A stretch of 50,546 bases of DNA, from assembly GCF_010093225.1 (NCBI RefSeq), contig NZ_PDWM01000020.1, forward strand, positions 1-50,546. The letters are read 5' to 3'. Source of the DNA: Pseudoxanthomonas koreensis. GTDB lineage: Bacteria > Pseudomonadota > Gammaproteobacteria > Xanthomonadales > Xanthomonadaceae. The translations under genes and the position numbers were made by a program. The first letter of the stretch is position 1. Every line of letters starts with the position of its first letter. Shown one piece after another: positions 21,400 through 29,685 of the stretch. Under the pieces are notes generated by a model. It searched no databases. It saw only the letters and a list, made by a program, of their open reading frames with translations, and was not told the DNA's origin.

Positions 21400-22341
21400 T
21401 CAGGAGGCGGCCAGTGCAGCTTGGACCCGGGCCTCGAACCGGGCCTGGTCGTAGCGCAGCAGGATCCGGGCGTTGTCGGCGGCGCCGGTCTGCCGGTTCC
21501 AGTCCACCAGGGTCAGGCCGCGGGCCACGCGCCCCCCGGTTTCCACCGCCAGCGGACGCTCGACCTGCTCCAGCGCACCCTCCGGCTCCAGCGCCCAGGC
21601 CATGGCCAGCGAATCGGCCGAGTGCCAGTGGTCGCCGCGCCGGTCCTCGGACCAGAGCCGGGTCTGGCGCGAGATCGCCTCGTAGAAAGCGGCGCGTGGG
21701 GAGTCGGCGACCAGCCATTCCTCGACCCGGCGATGGTGGAAGCCGTGGGCCAGGGTCGCCTCCCAGTCGGCCAGGTCGTACTTCGGGAAGCCGGACAGGA
21801 CGATGTGGGCGGCCTCCGGGTCGAAACCGACGTTGAATTCCGCACCGGGGGTGATGTTGCCGTGGGCGGTGACCGCTCCCCCCATCACCACCAGCCGCGC
21901 CACGCGCTGCGGCAGGGTCGGGTCCAGGCGCAGGGCCAGGGCCAGGTTGGTCAGCGGACCGAGCGCGACCAGCAGCAGGCGGCCGGCGTGTTCGTGCGAC
22001 AGCCGCAGGATCGCCAGCGCGGCGTGCTCGGCCTCGGCGCGGCCGGCAGGATCCGGATAGCCGATGTCGCCGAAGCCGTCGCGGCCGTGCACGTGCGCGG
22101 CGTCTTCGCGCGGCATGTGCACCAGCGGGCCGTCGCAGCCGGCGAATACCGGCACATCGGTGCGGCCGGCCACTTCGCGCAGCTTGAGCGCGTTGCGCAC
22201 GGTGTGGCCCAGGCCTACGTTGCCGGCGGCGATGGTCAGCCCGACGACCTGGTGGGCGCCGGAATGGAACGCCATCAGCAGCGCCAGCGCGTCATCGACG
22301 CCGGGGTCGGTATCGATCAGCAGGGGGATCTTTTCGGTCAT
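21400..22341 (-). CDS. Nucleoside hydrolase (IUNH family)
   Basis: A 313-residue enzyme of the inosine-uridine preferring nucleoside hydrolase family, which cleaves the N-glycosidic bond of ribonucleosides for base salvage. The calcium and ribose site DTDPGVDDALALLMA is at the N terminus (residues 10-24), GPLTNLALAL and VVMGGAVTAHGNITPGAEFN follow, and the C-terminal HWHSADSLAMA provides the late active-site His/Asp. The purine or pyrimidine preference cannot be told from sequence. It may be cotranscribed with recG upstream, although a palindromic repeat of about 75 bp lies between them. Confidence 0.92.
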   Translation of the reverse strand: MTEKIPLLIDTDPGVDDALALLMAFHSGAHQVVGLTIAAGNVGLGHTVRNALKLREVAGRTDVPVFAGCDGPLVHMPREDAAHVHGRDGFGDIGYPDPAGRAEAEHAALAILRLSHEHAGRLLLVALGPLTNLALALRLDPTLPQRVARLVVMGGAVTAHGNITPGAEFNVGFDPEAAHIVLSGFPKYDLADWEATLAHGFHHRRVEEWLVADSPRAAFYEAISRQTRLWSEDRRGDHWHSADSLAMAWALEPEGALEQVERPLAVETGGRVARGLTLVDWNRQTGAADNARILLRYDQARFEARVQAALAAS

Positions 22342-22417
22342 GCGGGACGGTCCTGGAATGGCCGGCCAGTGTCGCCATTCCCCGTGGGCAGGGCAAACCG
22401 GTGAGCGAGGTGGTTCC

Positions 22418-22493
22418 GTAGAGCCGGGCTTGCCCGGCTGTCACGCATGGCGGAGCAATGCGGCCAGGAGCAGCGGGGCAAGCCCCGCTCTAC
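22418..22493. repeat. GTAG-type palindromic repeat pair at the recG 3' end
   Basis: GTAGAGCCGGGCTTGCCCGG (from 22418) faces the reverse-oriented unit AGCGGGGCAAGCCCCGCTCT ending in CTAC at 22490-22493. Each arm is a near-perfect hairpin and the two are separated by about 32 bp. This is the GTAG repeat type described from Stenotrophomonas. The CTAC contains the recG stop codon read on the minus strand. Confidence 0.88.
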
Positions 22494-24625
22494 GCCCCGG
22501 CGTAGCGGACGGCCCCGCCGACCCAACGCGCGACCACCCGGTCGGCGATTTCCGGAGCGCCGGAAAGCAGGTGGTCGGCCAGGGCATGCACCTGCGGCAG
22601 CAGGCCGGCATCGCGGGCCAGGTCGGCGATCCGGAACGCGGCCAGGCCGGTCTGGCGGGTGCCGAGCAGTTCGCCCGGGCCGCGCAGTGCCAAGTCCTTT
22701 TCGGCGATCAGGAAGCCGTCGTTGCTCTGCCGCAGCACGTCCAGGCGTTGCCGGGCCAGCGCCGACAGCGGCGGCTGGTACAGCAGCACGCAGCTGGACG
22801 CGGCCGCTCCACGGCCCACGCGGCCGCGCAGCTGGTGGAGCTGGGCCAGGCCCAGGCGTTCGGCGTTCTCGACGATCATCAGCGAGGCATTGGGCACGTC
22901 CACGCCGACCTCGATCACCGTGGTGGCGACCAGCAGGTCGAGCGCGCCATCCTTGAAGGCGCGCATGACCGCCTGCTTCTCCGCACCCTTCAGCCGTCCG
23001 TGCACCAGGCCCACACGCAGGCCCGGCAATTGGGTGGTCAGCTGCTCGAAGGTCCGCTCGGCGGCCTGCGCCTGCAGGCGCGCGCCCTGCCCCGGCCTGG
23101 CGTCCTCTTCCGGCTCTTCGATCAGGGTGCACACCCAGTAGGCCTGGCGGCCCTCGGCGCAGGCGGCGCGGATGCGCTCGACCAGTTCGGGCCGGCGCTC
23201 GGCGCTTACCGCCACGGTCTGGACCGGCGTGCGACCGGGTGGCAGCTCGTCGATCGCCGACACGTCCAGGTCGGCATAGGCGGTCATTGCCAGGGTGCGC
23301 GGGATCGGGGTCGCGGTCATCACCAGCTGGTGCGGCACGTGGCCATGCGCCGGCCCCTTGTCGCGCAGGGCCAGGCGCTGCTGCACGCCGAAGCGGTGCT
23401 GTTCGTCGACCACTACCAGGGCCAGGTCGTGGAAGGCCACGCCTTCCTGCATCAAGGCATGCGTGCCGACCACGACCTGCGCCGCACCCGAGGCCACGTC
23501 AGCCAGCGCGGCCGCGCGCGCCTTGCCGGTGACCTTGCCGGCCAGCCAGGCCACGCGGATCCCCAGCGGCTCCAGCCACGCCTTCAGGTTGGCCAGGTGC
23601 TGCTCGGCCAGCAGTTCGGTCGGCGCGGCCAGCGCGACCTGGCAGCCGCGCTCCACCGCCAGGGTGGCAGCCAGCGCGGCGACCACGGTCTTGCCCGAAC
23701 CCACGTCGCCCTGCACCAGGCGCTGCATCGGATTGGGCAATGCGAGGTCGGCGCGGACCTGCTCGAACACGCGCCGCTGCGCGCCGGTGAGCGCGAACGG
23801 CAGGGTCCGCAGCAGTCGCGCGGCCAGCGCGCCGGGGCCGTCGAGCGCGCGGGCATGCAGCTGCTGCTGCGCCAGCCGCTGCCGGCGCAGGCTCAGGTGG
23901 TGCGCGAGCAGTTCTTCCAGGGCCAGGCGGCGCTGCGCCGGATGCTGGCCGGCGGCCAGCGCGGCGAGATCGGCGTCGGCCGGCGGCCGGTGCAGGACCA
24001 GCAGCGATTCGCGCAGTCCCGGCAGGCCGGCCATGCCGGGCGTGGACGCCGGCAGCAGTTCAAGCGCATCCGCGTCGGGCAGCAGGTCCAGCGCCTGGCC
24101 AACCAACCGGCGCAATGTGGCCGGGCCCACGCCCTCGACCGCCGGGTATACCGGATCGAGCGATTCGCCCAGCGCAGGCGCTTCGTCGTCGCCGAGCACG
24201 CGATAGCTCGGGTGGACGATCTCCAGCCCGTGCTGGCCCGGCCGTGGCGTACCGAAGCAGCGCAGGCGCGTGCCCGGGCGGAACTGCGCCACCTGGGCAG
24301 CGCGGAAATGGAAGAAGCGCAGCACCAGCGTGGCTCGCGAGCCGTCGCCGATGGCCACGCGCAGCACCGGCCGGTAGCGGAAGCCGCGTTCGACCGCTTC
24401 CACCGTGCCTTCGACCTGCGCCGGCACGCCGGGCTGCAGTTCGCGGATAGGCGTGAGCCGGGTGCGGTCCTCGTAGCGCAGCGGCAGGTGCAGCCACAGG
24501 TCCTGCACCGTGGCCAGCCCACGCGCGGCGAGCTTGCCGGCGACGCTTTCGCCGACGCCACGCAGCGCCGCCACGGGCGTGGCGCCACCGGCCAGCGCGG
24601 GCGCCGGCGTGCGCACGGCCTTCAT
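22490..24625 (-). CDS. recG: ATP-dependent DNA helicase RecG
   Basis: A 711-residue RecG, which remodels stalled replication forks and branch-migrates Holliday junctions. The N-terminal wedge/OB domain (ALRGVGESVAGKLAARGLATVQDLWLHLPLRYEDRT) precedes a superfamily 2 helicase core with Walker A GDVGSGKTVVA, the DEQH box (VVVDEQHRFGVQQR), TATPIPRTLAM, and the C-terminal motif VGRGAAASSCVLLYQPPLS followed by GPGELLGTRQTG. The start is taken as ATG; an in-frame GTG 12 bases upstream (24637) is equally possible because neither has a clear Shine-Dalgarno. The gene follows ridA and spoT, an order typical of the family. Its TAG stop is part of a palindromic repeat. Confidence 0.95.
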   Translation of the reverse strand: MKAVRTPAPALAGGATPVAALRGVGESVAGKLAARGLATVQDLWLHLPLRYEDRTRLTPIRELQPGVPAQVEGTVEAVERGFRYRPVLRVAIGDGSRATLVLRFFHFRAAQVAQFRPGTRLRCFGTPRPGQHGLEIVHPSYRVLGDDEAPALGESLDPVYPAVEGVGPATLRRLVGQALDLLPDADALELLPASTPGMAGLPGLRESLLVLHRPPADADLAALAAGQHPAQRRLALEELLAHHLSLRRQRLAQQQLHARALDGPGALAARLLRTLPFALTGAQRRVFEQVRADLALPNPMQRLVQGDVGSGKTVVAALAATLAVERGCQVALAAPTELLAEQHLANLKAWLEPLGIRVAWLAGKVTGKARAAALADVASGAAQVVVGTHALMQEGVAFHDLALVVVDEQHRFGVQQRLALRDKGPAHGHVPHQLVMTATPIPRTLAMTAYADLDVSAIDELPPGRTPVQTVAVSAERRPELVERIRAACAEGRQAYWVCTLIEEPEEDARPGQGARLQAQAAERTFEQLTTQLPGLRVGLVHGRLKGAEKQAVMRAFKDGALDLLVATTVIEVGVDVPNASLMIVENAERLGLAQLHQLRGRVGRGAAASSCVLLYQPPLSALARQRLDVLRQSNDGFLIAEKDLALRGPGELLGTRQTGLAAFRIADLARDAGLLPQVHALADHLLSGAPEIADRVVARWVGGAVRYAGA

Positions 24626-24677
24626 GCGCGTGGCCACGATGCGGGGTCGCCGTCCGTGCCGCCCAGCGCGCTGTTCC

Positions 24678-25058
24678 TCAGTCCAGCACCATCACCGCAT
24701 CGGCCTCGAAGGCCACGCCGCGGGGCAGCGCGGAAACGCCGATGGTGGAGCGCGCGGGGAACGGCGCGGAGAAGTATTCCTGCATCACCGCGTTGACCGC
24801 GGCGAACTGCGACAGGTCGGTCAGGTACAGGCCCAGGCGCACGATCCGGTCCAGCGAACCGCCGGCGGCCTCGGCCACGGCCCGGAGGTTGTCGAACACC
24901 TGGCGCGCCTGCGCGGTGATGTCGCCGGCGACGACCTCGCCGGTGGCCGGCACCAGCGGGATCTGTCCGGAGAAATACAGGGTGTTGCCGCTGCGCACGG
25001 CCTGCGAATAGGGGCCGATCGCGGCGGGGGCCTGGTCGGTCTGGATGATCTGGGACAT
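24678..25058 (-). CDS. ridA: RidA family enamine/imine deaminase
   Basis: A 126-residue RidA (YjgF/YER057c/UK114) protein that hydrolyses reactive 2-aminoacrylate and related enamines and so protects pyridoxal-phosphate enzymes. The signature is intact: GPYSQAV at residues 15-21, SGQIPLVPATGEVV, and the active-site Arg in ARSTIGVSALPRG. A Shine-Dalgarno AGGA lies eight bases before the ATG. It sits between spoT and recG; a -10-like TAGAAT (minus strand, 25089-25094) suggests it may also have its own promoter. Confidence 0.95.
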   Translation of the reverse strand: MSQIIQTDQAPAAIGPYSQAVRSGNTLYFSGQIPLVPATGEVVAGDITAQARQVFDNLRAVAEAAGGSLDRIVRLGLYLTDLSQFAAVNAVMQEYFSAPFPARSTIGVSALPRGVAFEADAVMVLD

Positions 25059-25088
25059 TCGCGTTTTCCTGGAACGGGGAATGCGGGG

Positions 25089-25094
25089 ATTCTA
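25089..25094 (-). promoter_or_regulatory. Candidate -10 box for ridA
   Basis: TAGAAT on the minus strand, five of six to consensus, lies 30 bases before the ridA start with a Shine-Dalgarno in between. The -35 position falls next to a palindromic repeat and shows no good match. Confidence 0.35.
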
Positions 25095-25106
25095 CCGGCT
25101 CGCCGC

Positions 25107-25178
25107 GCAGGGCCGGGCTTGCCCGGCTGCCCACGCACGTGAGGCGACAGGAAAGCAGCGCAGCGAGCCCCGCCCTAC
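25107..25178. repeat. GTAG-type palindromic repeat pair at the spoT 3' end
   Basis: A unit reading GCAGGGCCGGGCTTGCCCGG (from 25107, with a degenerate head) faces a reverse-oriented GTAGGGCGGGGCTCGC unit ending in CTAC at 25175-25178. The CTAC contains the spoT stop codon on the minus strand. The pair resembles the one at 22418-22493 but is more decayed. Confidence 0.75.
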
Positions 25179-27346
25179 TGGCGGCGCACGCCCTGGACCA
25201 CGTTGAGGCGGCGCAGGCGGCGGATCACTTCGGCCAGATGATTGCGGTCGCGCACCTGGATGGCGAAGCGCAGCTGCGCGGCGTTCATGTCGCGGTCCAG
25301 GTAGTCGACCCGCTCGATGTTGGACTGGCTCTGCGCCACCGCCGCGGCCAGCTGCGCCAGCACGCCGGTGTGGTTCTCCACGTCCACGATCAGCGAGGTG
25401 TCGTAGTCGCCGGAGACAGTCGGATCCCAGTCGATCGGCACCCAGCGCTCGGGCGACTTGCGGAACTCGGCCAGGTTCGGACAGTCCAGCCGGTGCACGA
25501 CCAGGCCCTTGCCGGCGGTGTGGTAACCCATGATCTCGTCACCGGGGATCGGCTGGCAGCAGTTGGCGAAGCTGACCACCCCGCCCTCGGTGCCGTTGAT
25601 CAGGATCTTTTCCTGCGAATGCTTCGAGTGCGCGCCACCGCGCAACTCGGCGTAGGCCATCAGCGCCTGCGCGGCCTGGCTGGGCATCCAGTTGCCCAGC
25701 GCCACCTCGGCCAGGAACGACTCCAGCCGCGGGAAGCGGTGCTCGACCAGGAACGACTCCAGGCGCTTGGCCGGCAGCCGCTCCAGCGAACTGCCCATCG
25801 CCTCCAGCGCGCGGTCGAGCATGCGGTGGCCCAGGTGCACCGCGTCCTCGTGCTCGAGCTGCTTGAGCTGGTGGCGGATCGCGGTGCGCGCCTTGCTGGT
25901 GACCACGAACTCCAGCCACTGCGGCTTCGGCGCGGCCGACCTGGCGGTGATGACCTCCACCGTCTGGCCGCTGGCCAGTTTGGTCTTCAGCGGCACCAGC
26001 TTGCGGTCCACGCGCGCGGCCACGGCCTGGTTGCCGACGTCGGTGTGCACCGCGTAGGCGAAATCCAGCGCGGTGGAGTTGCGCGGCAGGGCCAGGATCC
26101 GGCCCTTGGGAGTGAACAGGTAGACCTCGTCCGGGAACAGGTCGACCTTGACGTTCTCGAGGAACTCCAGCGAGGAACCGGCGGCGCGCTGCGACTCGAT
26201 CAGCTCCACGATCCAGGCGTGCGCCCGGCTCTGCGCGCTGTTGGGGCTGTCGCCGCCGTGCTTGTAGGTCCAGTGCGCGGCGATCCCGCGCTCGGCGATC
26301 AGGTCCATCTCCTCGGTGCGGATCTGCACCTCGATCGGCGAACCGTAGGGGCCGAACAGCACCGTGTGCAGCGACTGGTAGCCGTTGGCCTTGGGGATGG
26401 CGACGAAGTCGCGGAAGCGCCCGTCCAGCGGCTTGAACTGCGCGTGCACCGAGCCCAGCGCGCGATAGCAGTCGGAAACGCTGCGCACCACCAGGCGGAA
26501 GCCGAACACGTCCATCACCTGGTCGAAGCTTTTGCCTTCGGCCTGCATCTTGTTGTAGATGCTCCAGGGCGTCTTGATCCGGCTCACCAGGCGGTGCTCC
26601 AGTCCGTCGCGCGCCAGTCCCTGCGACAGCTGCACCTCGACCTGGGCCATCGCTTCGCGCCGCACCACCGGCTGGCTGCGGATGTGCTTCTCGATGATCG
26701 CGTGGCGCCACGGGTGCAGCGCGCGGAAGCCCAGGTTCTGCAGTTCGGACTTGACCAGGCTCATGCCCAGGCGCTGGGCGATGGGCGCGTAGATCTCCAG
26801 CGTCTCGCGGGCGATGCGGGTGCGCGCCTCGGCGCCCTGCGCGCCCAGCGTGCGCATGTTGTGCAGGCGGTCGGCCAGCTTGATCATGATCACGCGCAGG
26901 TCGCGCGACATCGCCAGCAGCATCTTGCGGAAGCTCTCGGCCGCCGCCTCCTGGCGGTCGCGGAACTTGAGCTTGTCCAGCTTGGTGACGCCCTCGACCA
27001 GATCGGCCACGTCCTCGCCGAACTGGCTGGCCACTTCGGCGCGGGTGAGCGGGGTGTCCTCGATGGTGTCGTGCAGGATCGCCGCGATCAGCGTCTCCAC
27101 GTCCAGGCCCAGGTCGGCCAGGACCCCGGCCACGGCCACCGGATGGGTGATGTAGGGTTCGCCCGACTTGCGGCTCTGCCCGGCGTGCGCGGCGGCACCC
27201 ACGCGCCAGGCCTCGCGCAGCAGCGGCAGCTGTTCCGGCGGCAGGTAGGAAGCGGCCCTTTCCAGCTCGAGGACATAGTCGGGCAGCGGCTCGCCGGCGG
27301 ACGGCGGGGCGGAGGCGACTGCCTGGGCGGAATGGCCTGGGTTCAT
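25175..27346 (-). CDS. spoT: Bifunctional (p)ppGpp synthetase/hydrolase SpoT
   Basis: A 723-residue long RelA/SpoT enzyme. The HD hydrolase domain is intact (ILHDTIEDT and DRLHNMRT), the synthetase domain carries RIKTPWSIYNKMQ, DVFGFRLVV and the EVQIRTEEMD loop, and the TGS (VYLFTPKGRILALP), zinc-finger-like (NCCQPIPGDEIMGY) and C-terminal ACT domains follow. It should both make and destroy the alarmone ppGpp. It leads a spoT-ridA-recG series, but the gene upstream is relA, only 94 bp away, where related genomes often have rpoZ. The stop TAG belongs to a palindromic repeat. Confidence 0.96.
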   Translation of the reverse strand: MNPGHSAQAVASAPPSAGEPLPDYVLELERAASYLPPEQLPLLREAWRVGAAAHAGQSRKSGEPYITHPVAVAGVLADLGLDVETLIAAILHDTIEDTPLTRAEVASQFGEDVADLVEGVTKLDKLKFRDRQEAAAESFRKMLLAMSRDLRVIMIKLADRLHNMRTLGAQGAEARTRIARETLEIYAPIAQRLGMSLVKSELQNLGFRALHPWRHAIIEKHIRSQPVVRREAMAQVEVQLSQGLARDGLEHRLVSRIKTPWSIYNKMQAEGKSFDQVMDVFGFRLVVRSVSDCYRALGSVHAQFKPLDGRFRDFVAIPKANGYQSLHTVLFGPYGSPIEVQIRTEEMDLIAERGIAAHWTYKHGGDSPNSAQSRAHAWIVELIESQRAAGSSLEFLENVKVDLFPDEVYLFTPKGRILALPRNSTALDFAYAVHTDVGNQAVAARVDRKLVPLKTKLASGQTVEVITARSAAPKPQWLEFVVTSKARTAIRHQLKQLEHEDAVHLGHRMLDRALEAMGSSLERLPAKRLESFLVEHRFPRLESFLAEVALGNWMPSQAAQALMAYAELRGGAHSKHSQEKILINGTEGGVVSFANCCQPIPGDEIMGYHTAGKGLVVHRLDCPNLAEFRKSPERWVPIDWDPTVSGDYDTSLIVDVENHTGVLAQLAAAVAQSQSNIERVDYLDRDMNAAQLRFAIQVRDRNHLAEVIRRLRRLNVVQGVRRQ

Positions 27347-27390
27347 GGGTGAAGCCTATGCCAGCGACCTGCCTGCGGCAAACCGGACAG

Positions 27391-27429
27391 CGCGTGATCG
27401 ATCGTCCCGATCGCGCCGATCGATGCGCG
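27391..27429. other. GATCG-rich imperfect dyad between relA and spoT
   Basis: Within 39 bp there are four GATCG copies, arranged so that CGCGTGATCGATCG (27391-27404) faces CGATCGATGCGCG (27417-27429). It could be a hairpin terminator for relA or a protein-binding dyad before spoT. No T run follows on the minus strand. Confidence 0.35.
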
Positions 27430-27440
27430 GAATCGGCGGT

Positions 27441-29624
27441 TCATCCCAGGCGCTGCGCCCGGTCCACGCCCGGCAGCGCATCCAGCTTGCCCAGCAGGGT
27501 CGACAGCTGGCCGTAGTCGGCCACGCGCAGGCGCAGGTGCAACTGCACGCGGCCATCGCCACGCACGTCGCTGCGGATGTCGGCCACGTGCGCATCCTCC
27601 TGCGCGATCAGCGTGGTCACATCCTTGAGCAGCCACTTGCGGTCGATGCCGCTCACGGCCACGTCCACCTCGTAGCCGCCGCCGGCCCTGCCCCACTCCA
27701 CCGGCAGCACCCTTTGTGGCTGGGCCGCGGCCAGGCGCGCGAACGACGCGCAACGGGCGCGGTGCACGGTGACGCCGCGGGCACGGGTCAGGTAGCCGGC
27801 GATCGGTTCTCCCGGCACCGGCTGGCAGCAGCGGGCCAGCTGCACCAGCAGGTTGCCCACGCCCTGCACGGTGAAGCCGGCGTCGGCCTTTTCCCGCCGC
27901 GCCTGCCGTGGCGCCGGGCGTGCCGGCGCGGAACCAGCGGGCGCGGTGGCCTGCGGCGTGGCGGCGCGTTCCAGCTCGTGCAGCGCGCGGCCGACCTGGT
28001 GCGGACCGACGTCGCCCAGCGCCACCTGGATGTAGAGGTCGTCCACTGTCTCGGCATGGAACTTCTTCGCCACCGGCGCCAGGTCGGCCTGGTGCAGGCC
28101 CAGGCGCTTGAGTTCGCGCTCGAGCATCTCGCGCCCGGCCTGGACGTTGCGGGCGCGGTCCAGCTTGTGGAACCAGGCGCGCACCTTGTCGCGCGAGCGG
28201 CCACTGGCCAGGTAGCCGTTGGCCGGCAGCAGCCAGTCGCGCCTGGGATCGGGCTCCTTGCCGGTCATGATCTCGACCCGGTCGCCGCTGCGCAGGTGGT
28301 AACCGAGCGGCACGATCCGGCCGTTGACCTTGGCGCCGCGGTAGCGGTGCCCGACCATGGTGTGCACGTGGTAGGCGAAATCCAGCGGCGTGGCGCCGAC
28401 CGGCAAGTCGATCACCTCGCCCTTCGGCGTGAGCGCGTACACGCGCTCCTCGACCAGTTCGGCATCGAGCGCGCCGGCCAGGCCTTCGCCGTCGCGGCCT
28501 TCGCCGGCCTGTTCGAGCAATTGCCGCATCCAGGCGATCTTGCGCTCGAACGCGCGACCGGCGCCCTTGCCCGCGGCGCTGCCGCCGGTTTCCTTGTAGC
28601 GCCAGTGCGCGGCCACGCCCAGCTCGGCCTGCTCGTGCATCTCACGGGTGCGGATCTGCACCTCCAGCGTGCGCCCCTCCGGGCCGATCACCGCGGTATG
28701 CAGCGAGGCGTAGCCGTTGGGCTTGGGCCGGGCGATGTAGTCGTCGAACTCGCCCGGCACCGGCGCCCACAGCGCGTGGACCACGCCCAGCGCGGCGTAG
28801 CAGGCGGCGACGTCGTCGACGAGCACGCGCACCGCGCGCAGGTCGTAGAGCTTGTCCAGCGGCAGGTGCTTCTTCTGCATCTTCCGCCAGATGCTGTAGA
28901 TGTGCTTGGGCCGGCCGCTGGTCTCGGCGACGATGCCGTGCCCGGACAGGGCCTTGCCCAGCTGCTTCTTCACCGTTTCGATGTAGCGCTCGCGGCCGGC
29001 GCGGGTCTCGTCCAGTTCGCGCGACAGGTGGCGGTACGTGTCCACCTCGAGGAAGCGGAAGGCCAAGTCTTCCAGTTCCCACTTCAGCTGCCAGATGCCG
29101 AGCCGGTTGGCCAGCGGTGCGTGGATGTCGCGGGTGAGCTGGGCCAGGGCGCGGCGCCCGGCTTCGGGCAGGCGGTCGGCCACGCGCATCTTCGCCAGCT
29201 GCCGCGCCAGCAGGATCGGCACCACGCGCAGGTCCTGGACGATGGCCAGCAGCAGCCGGCGCAGGCCCTCGCCGTTGCGCCCGGCCTCGCGCCCGGCGTG
29301 CAGGGCCCAGACCTGGTCGGCGGCGTCCTGGCCCTCGAGCAGGCCGGCCAGCGCCGGCTGCGTCGCCGCGAGCTTCGCCGCCACCGCCGCGCGCAGGCCG
29401 GGCAGGTCGAACAGCAGCGCGGCGGCCAGCGCCGATTCGTCGGCCTCTAGCCGGCCGAGCGTATGCAGGGTGTCGGCGATGATCGGCCACGGCGCGCGAT
29501 GGGCGTGGTCGGCATCCGTGGCGTCCCAGGCCTGCAGCAGCATCGCGCGCAATTGTGGCGGCAGCAGGTCCGCGGCGGGACCCTGCAGCAGGGCATGCAG
29601 ACCGTCGATGGCGGGGCGTGGCAA
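27441..29624 (-). CDS. relA: GTP pyrophosphokinase RelA
   Basis: A 727-residue long RelA/SpoT-family protein of the RelA type. The N-terminal HD region is degenerate (the HDxxED motif is replaced by a LFDLPGL segment), so hydrolysis is not expected. The synthetase domain is intact (PKHIYSIWRKMQKK, YDLRAVRVLV, GYASLHTAVIG, LEVQIRTREMHEQAE). TGS (VYALTPKGEVIDLP), zinc-finger (RCCQPVPGEPIAGY) and ACT domains follow, through which RelA senses uncharged tRNA on stalled ribosomes. The only early start is TTG at 29624 with a poor GGA upstream; the next ATG is 27 codons in. It overlaps nothing and lies 94 bp before spoT on the same strand. Confidence 0.93.
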   Translation of the reverse strand: MPRPAIDGLHALLQGPAADLLPPQLRAMLLQAWDATDADHAHRAPWPIIADTLHTLGRLEADESALAAALLFDLPGLRAAVAAKLAATQPALAGLLEGQDAADQVWALHAGREAGRNGEGLRRLLLAIVQDLRVVPILLARQLAKMRVADRLPEAGRRALAQLTRDIHAPLANRLGIWQLKWELEDLAFRFLEVDTYRHLSRELDETRAGRERYIETVKKQLGKALSGHGIVAETSGRPKHIYSIWRKMQKKHLPLDKLYDLRAVRVLVDDVAACYAALGVVHALWAPVPGEFDDYIARPKPNGYASLHTAVIGPEGRTLEVQIRTREMHEQAELGVAAHWRYKETGGSAAGKGAGRAFERKIAWMRQLLEQAGEGRDGEGLAGALDAELVEERVYALTPKGEVIDLPVGATPLDFAYHVHTMVGHRYRGAKVNGRIVPLGYHLRSGDRVEIMTGKEPDPRRDWLLPANGYLASGRSRDKVRAWFHKLDRARNVQAGREMLERELKRLGLHQADLAPVAKKFHAETVDDLYIQVALGDVGPHQVGRALHELERAATPQATAPAGSAPARPAPRQARREKADAGFTVQGVGNLLVQLARCCQPVPGEPIAGYLTRARGVTVHRARCASFARLAAAQPQRVLPVEWGRAGGGYEVDVAVSGIDRKWLLKDVTTLIAQEDAHVADIRSDVRGDGRVQLHLRLRVADYGQLSTLLGKLDALPGVDRAQRLG

Positions 29625-29685
29625 GGCCGGTCCGGCGTGTGGGGATGACGACTACACTAGCGGCCAACATACCGGAGGAACAAGC

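Noticed and set aside
27441-29624. relA HD domain loss as inactivation
   Set aside because: A degenerate HD domain is normal for RelA-type enzymes; the synthetase domain is complete.
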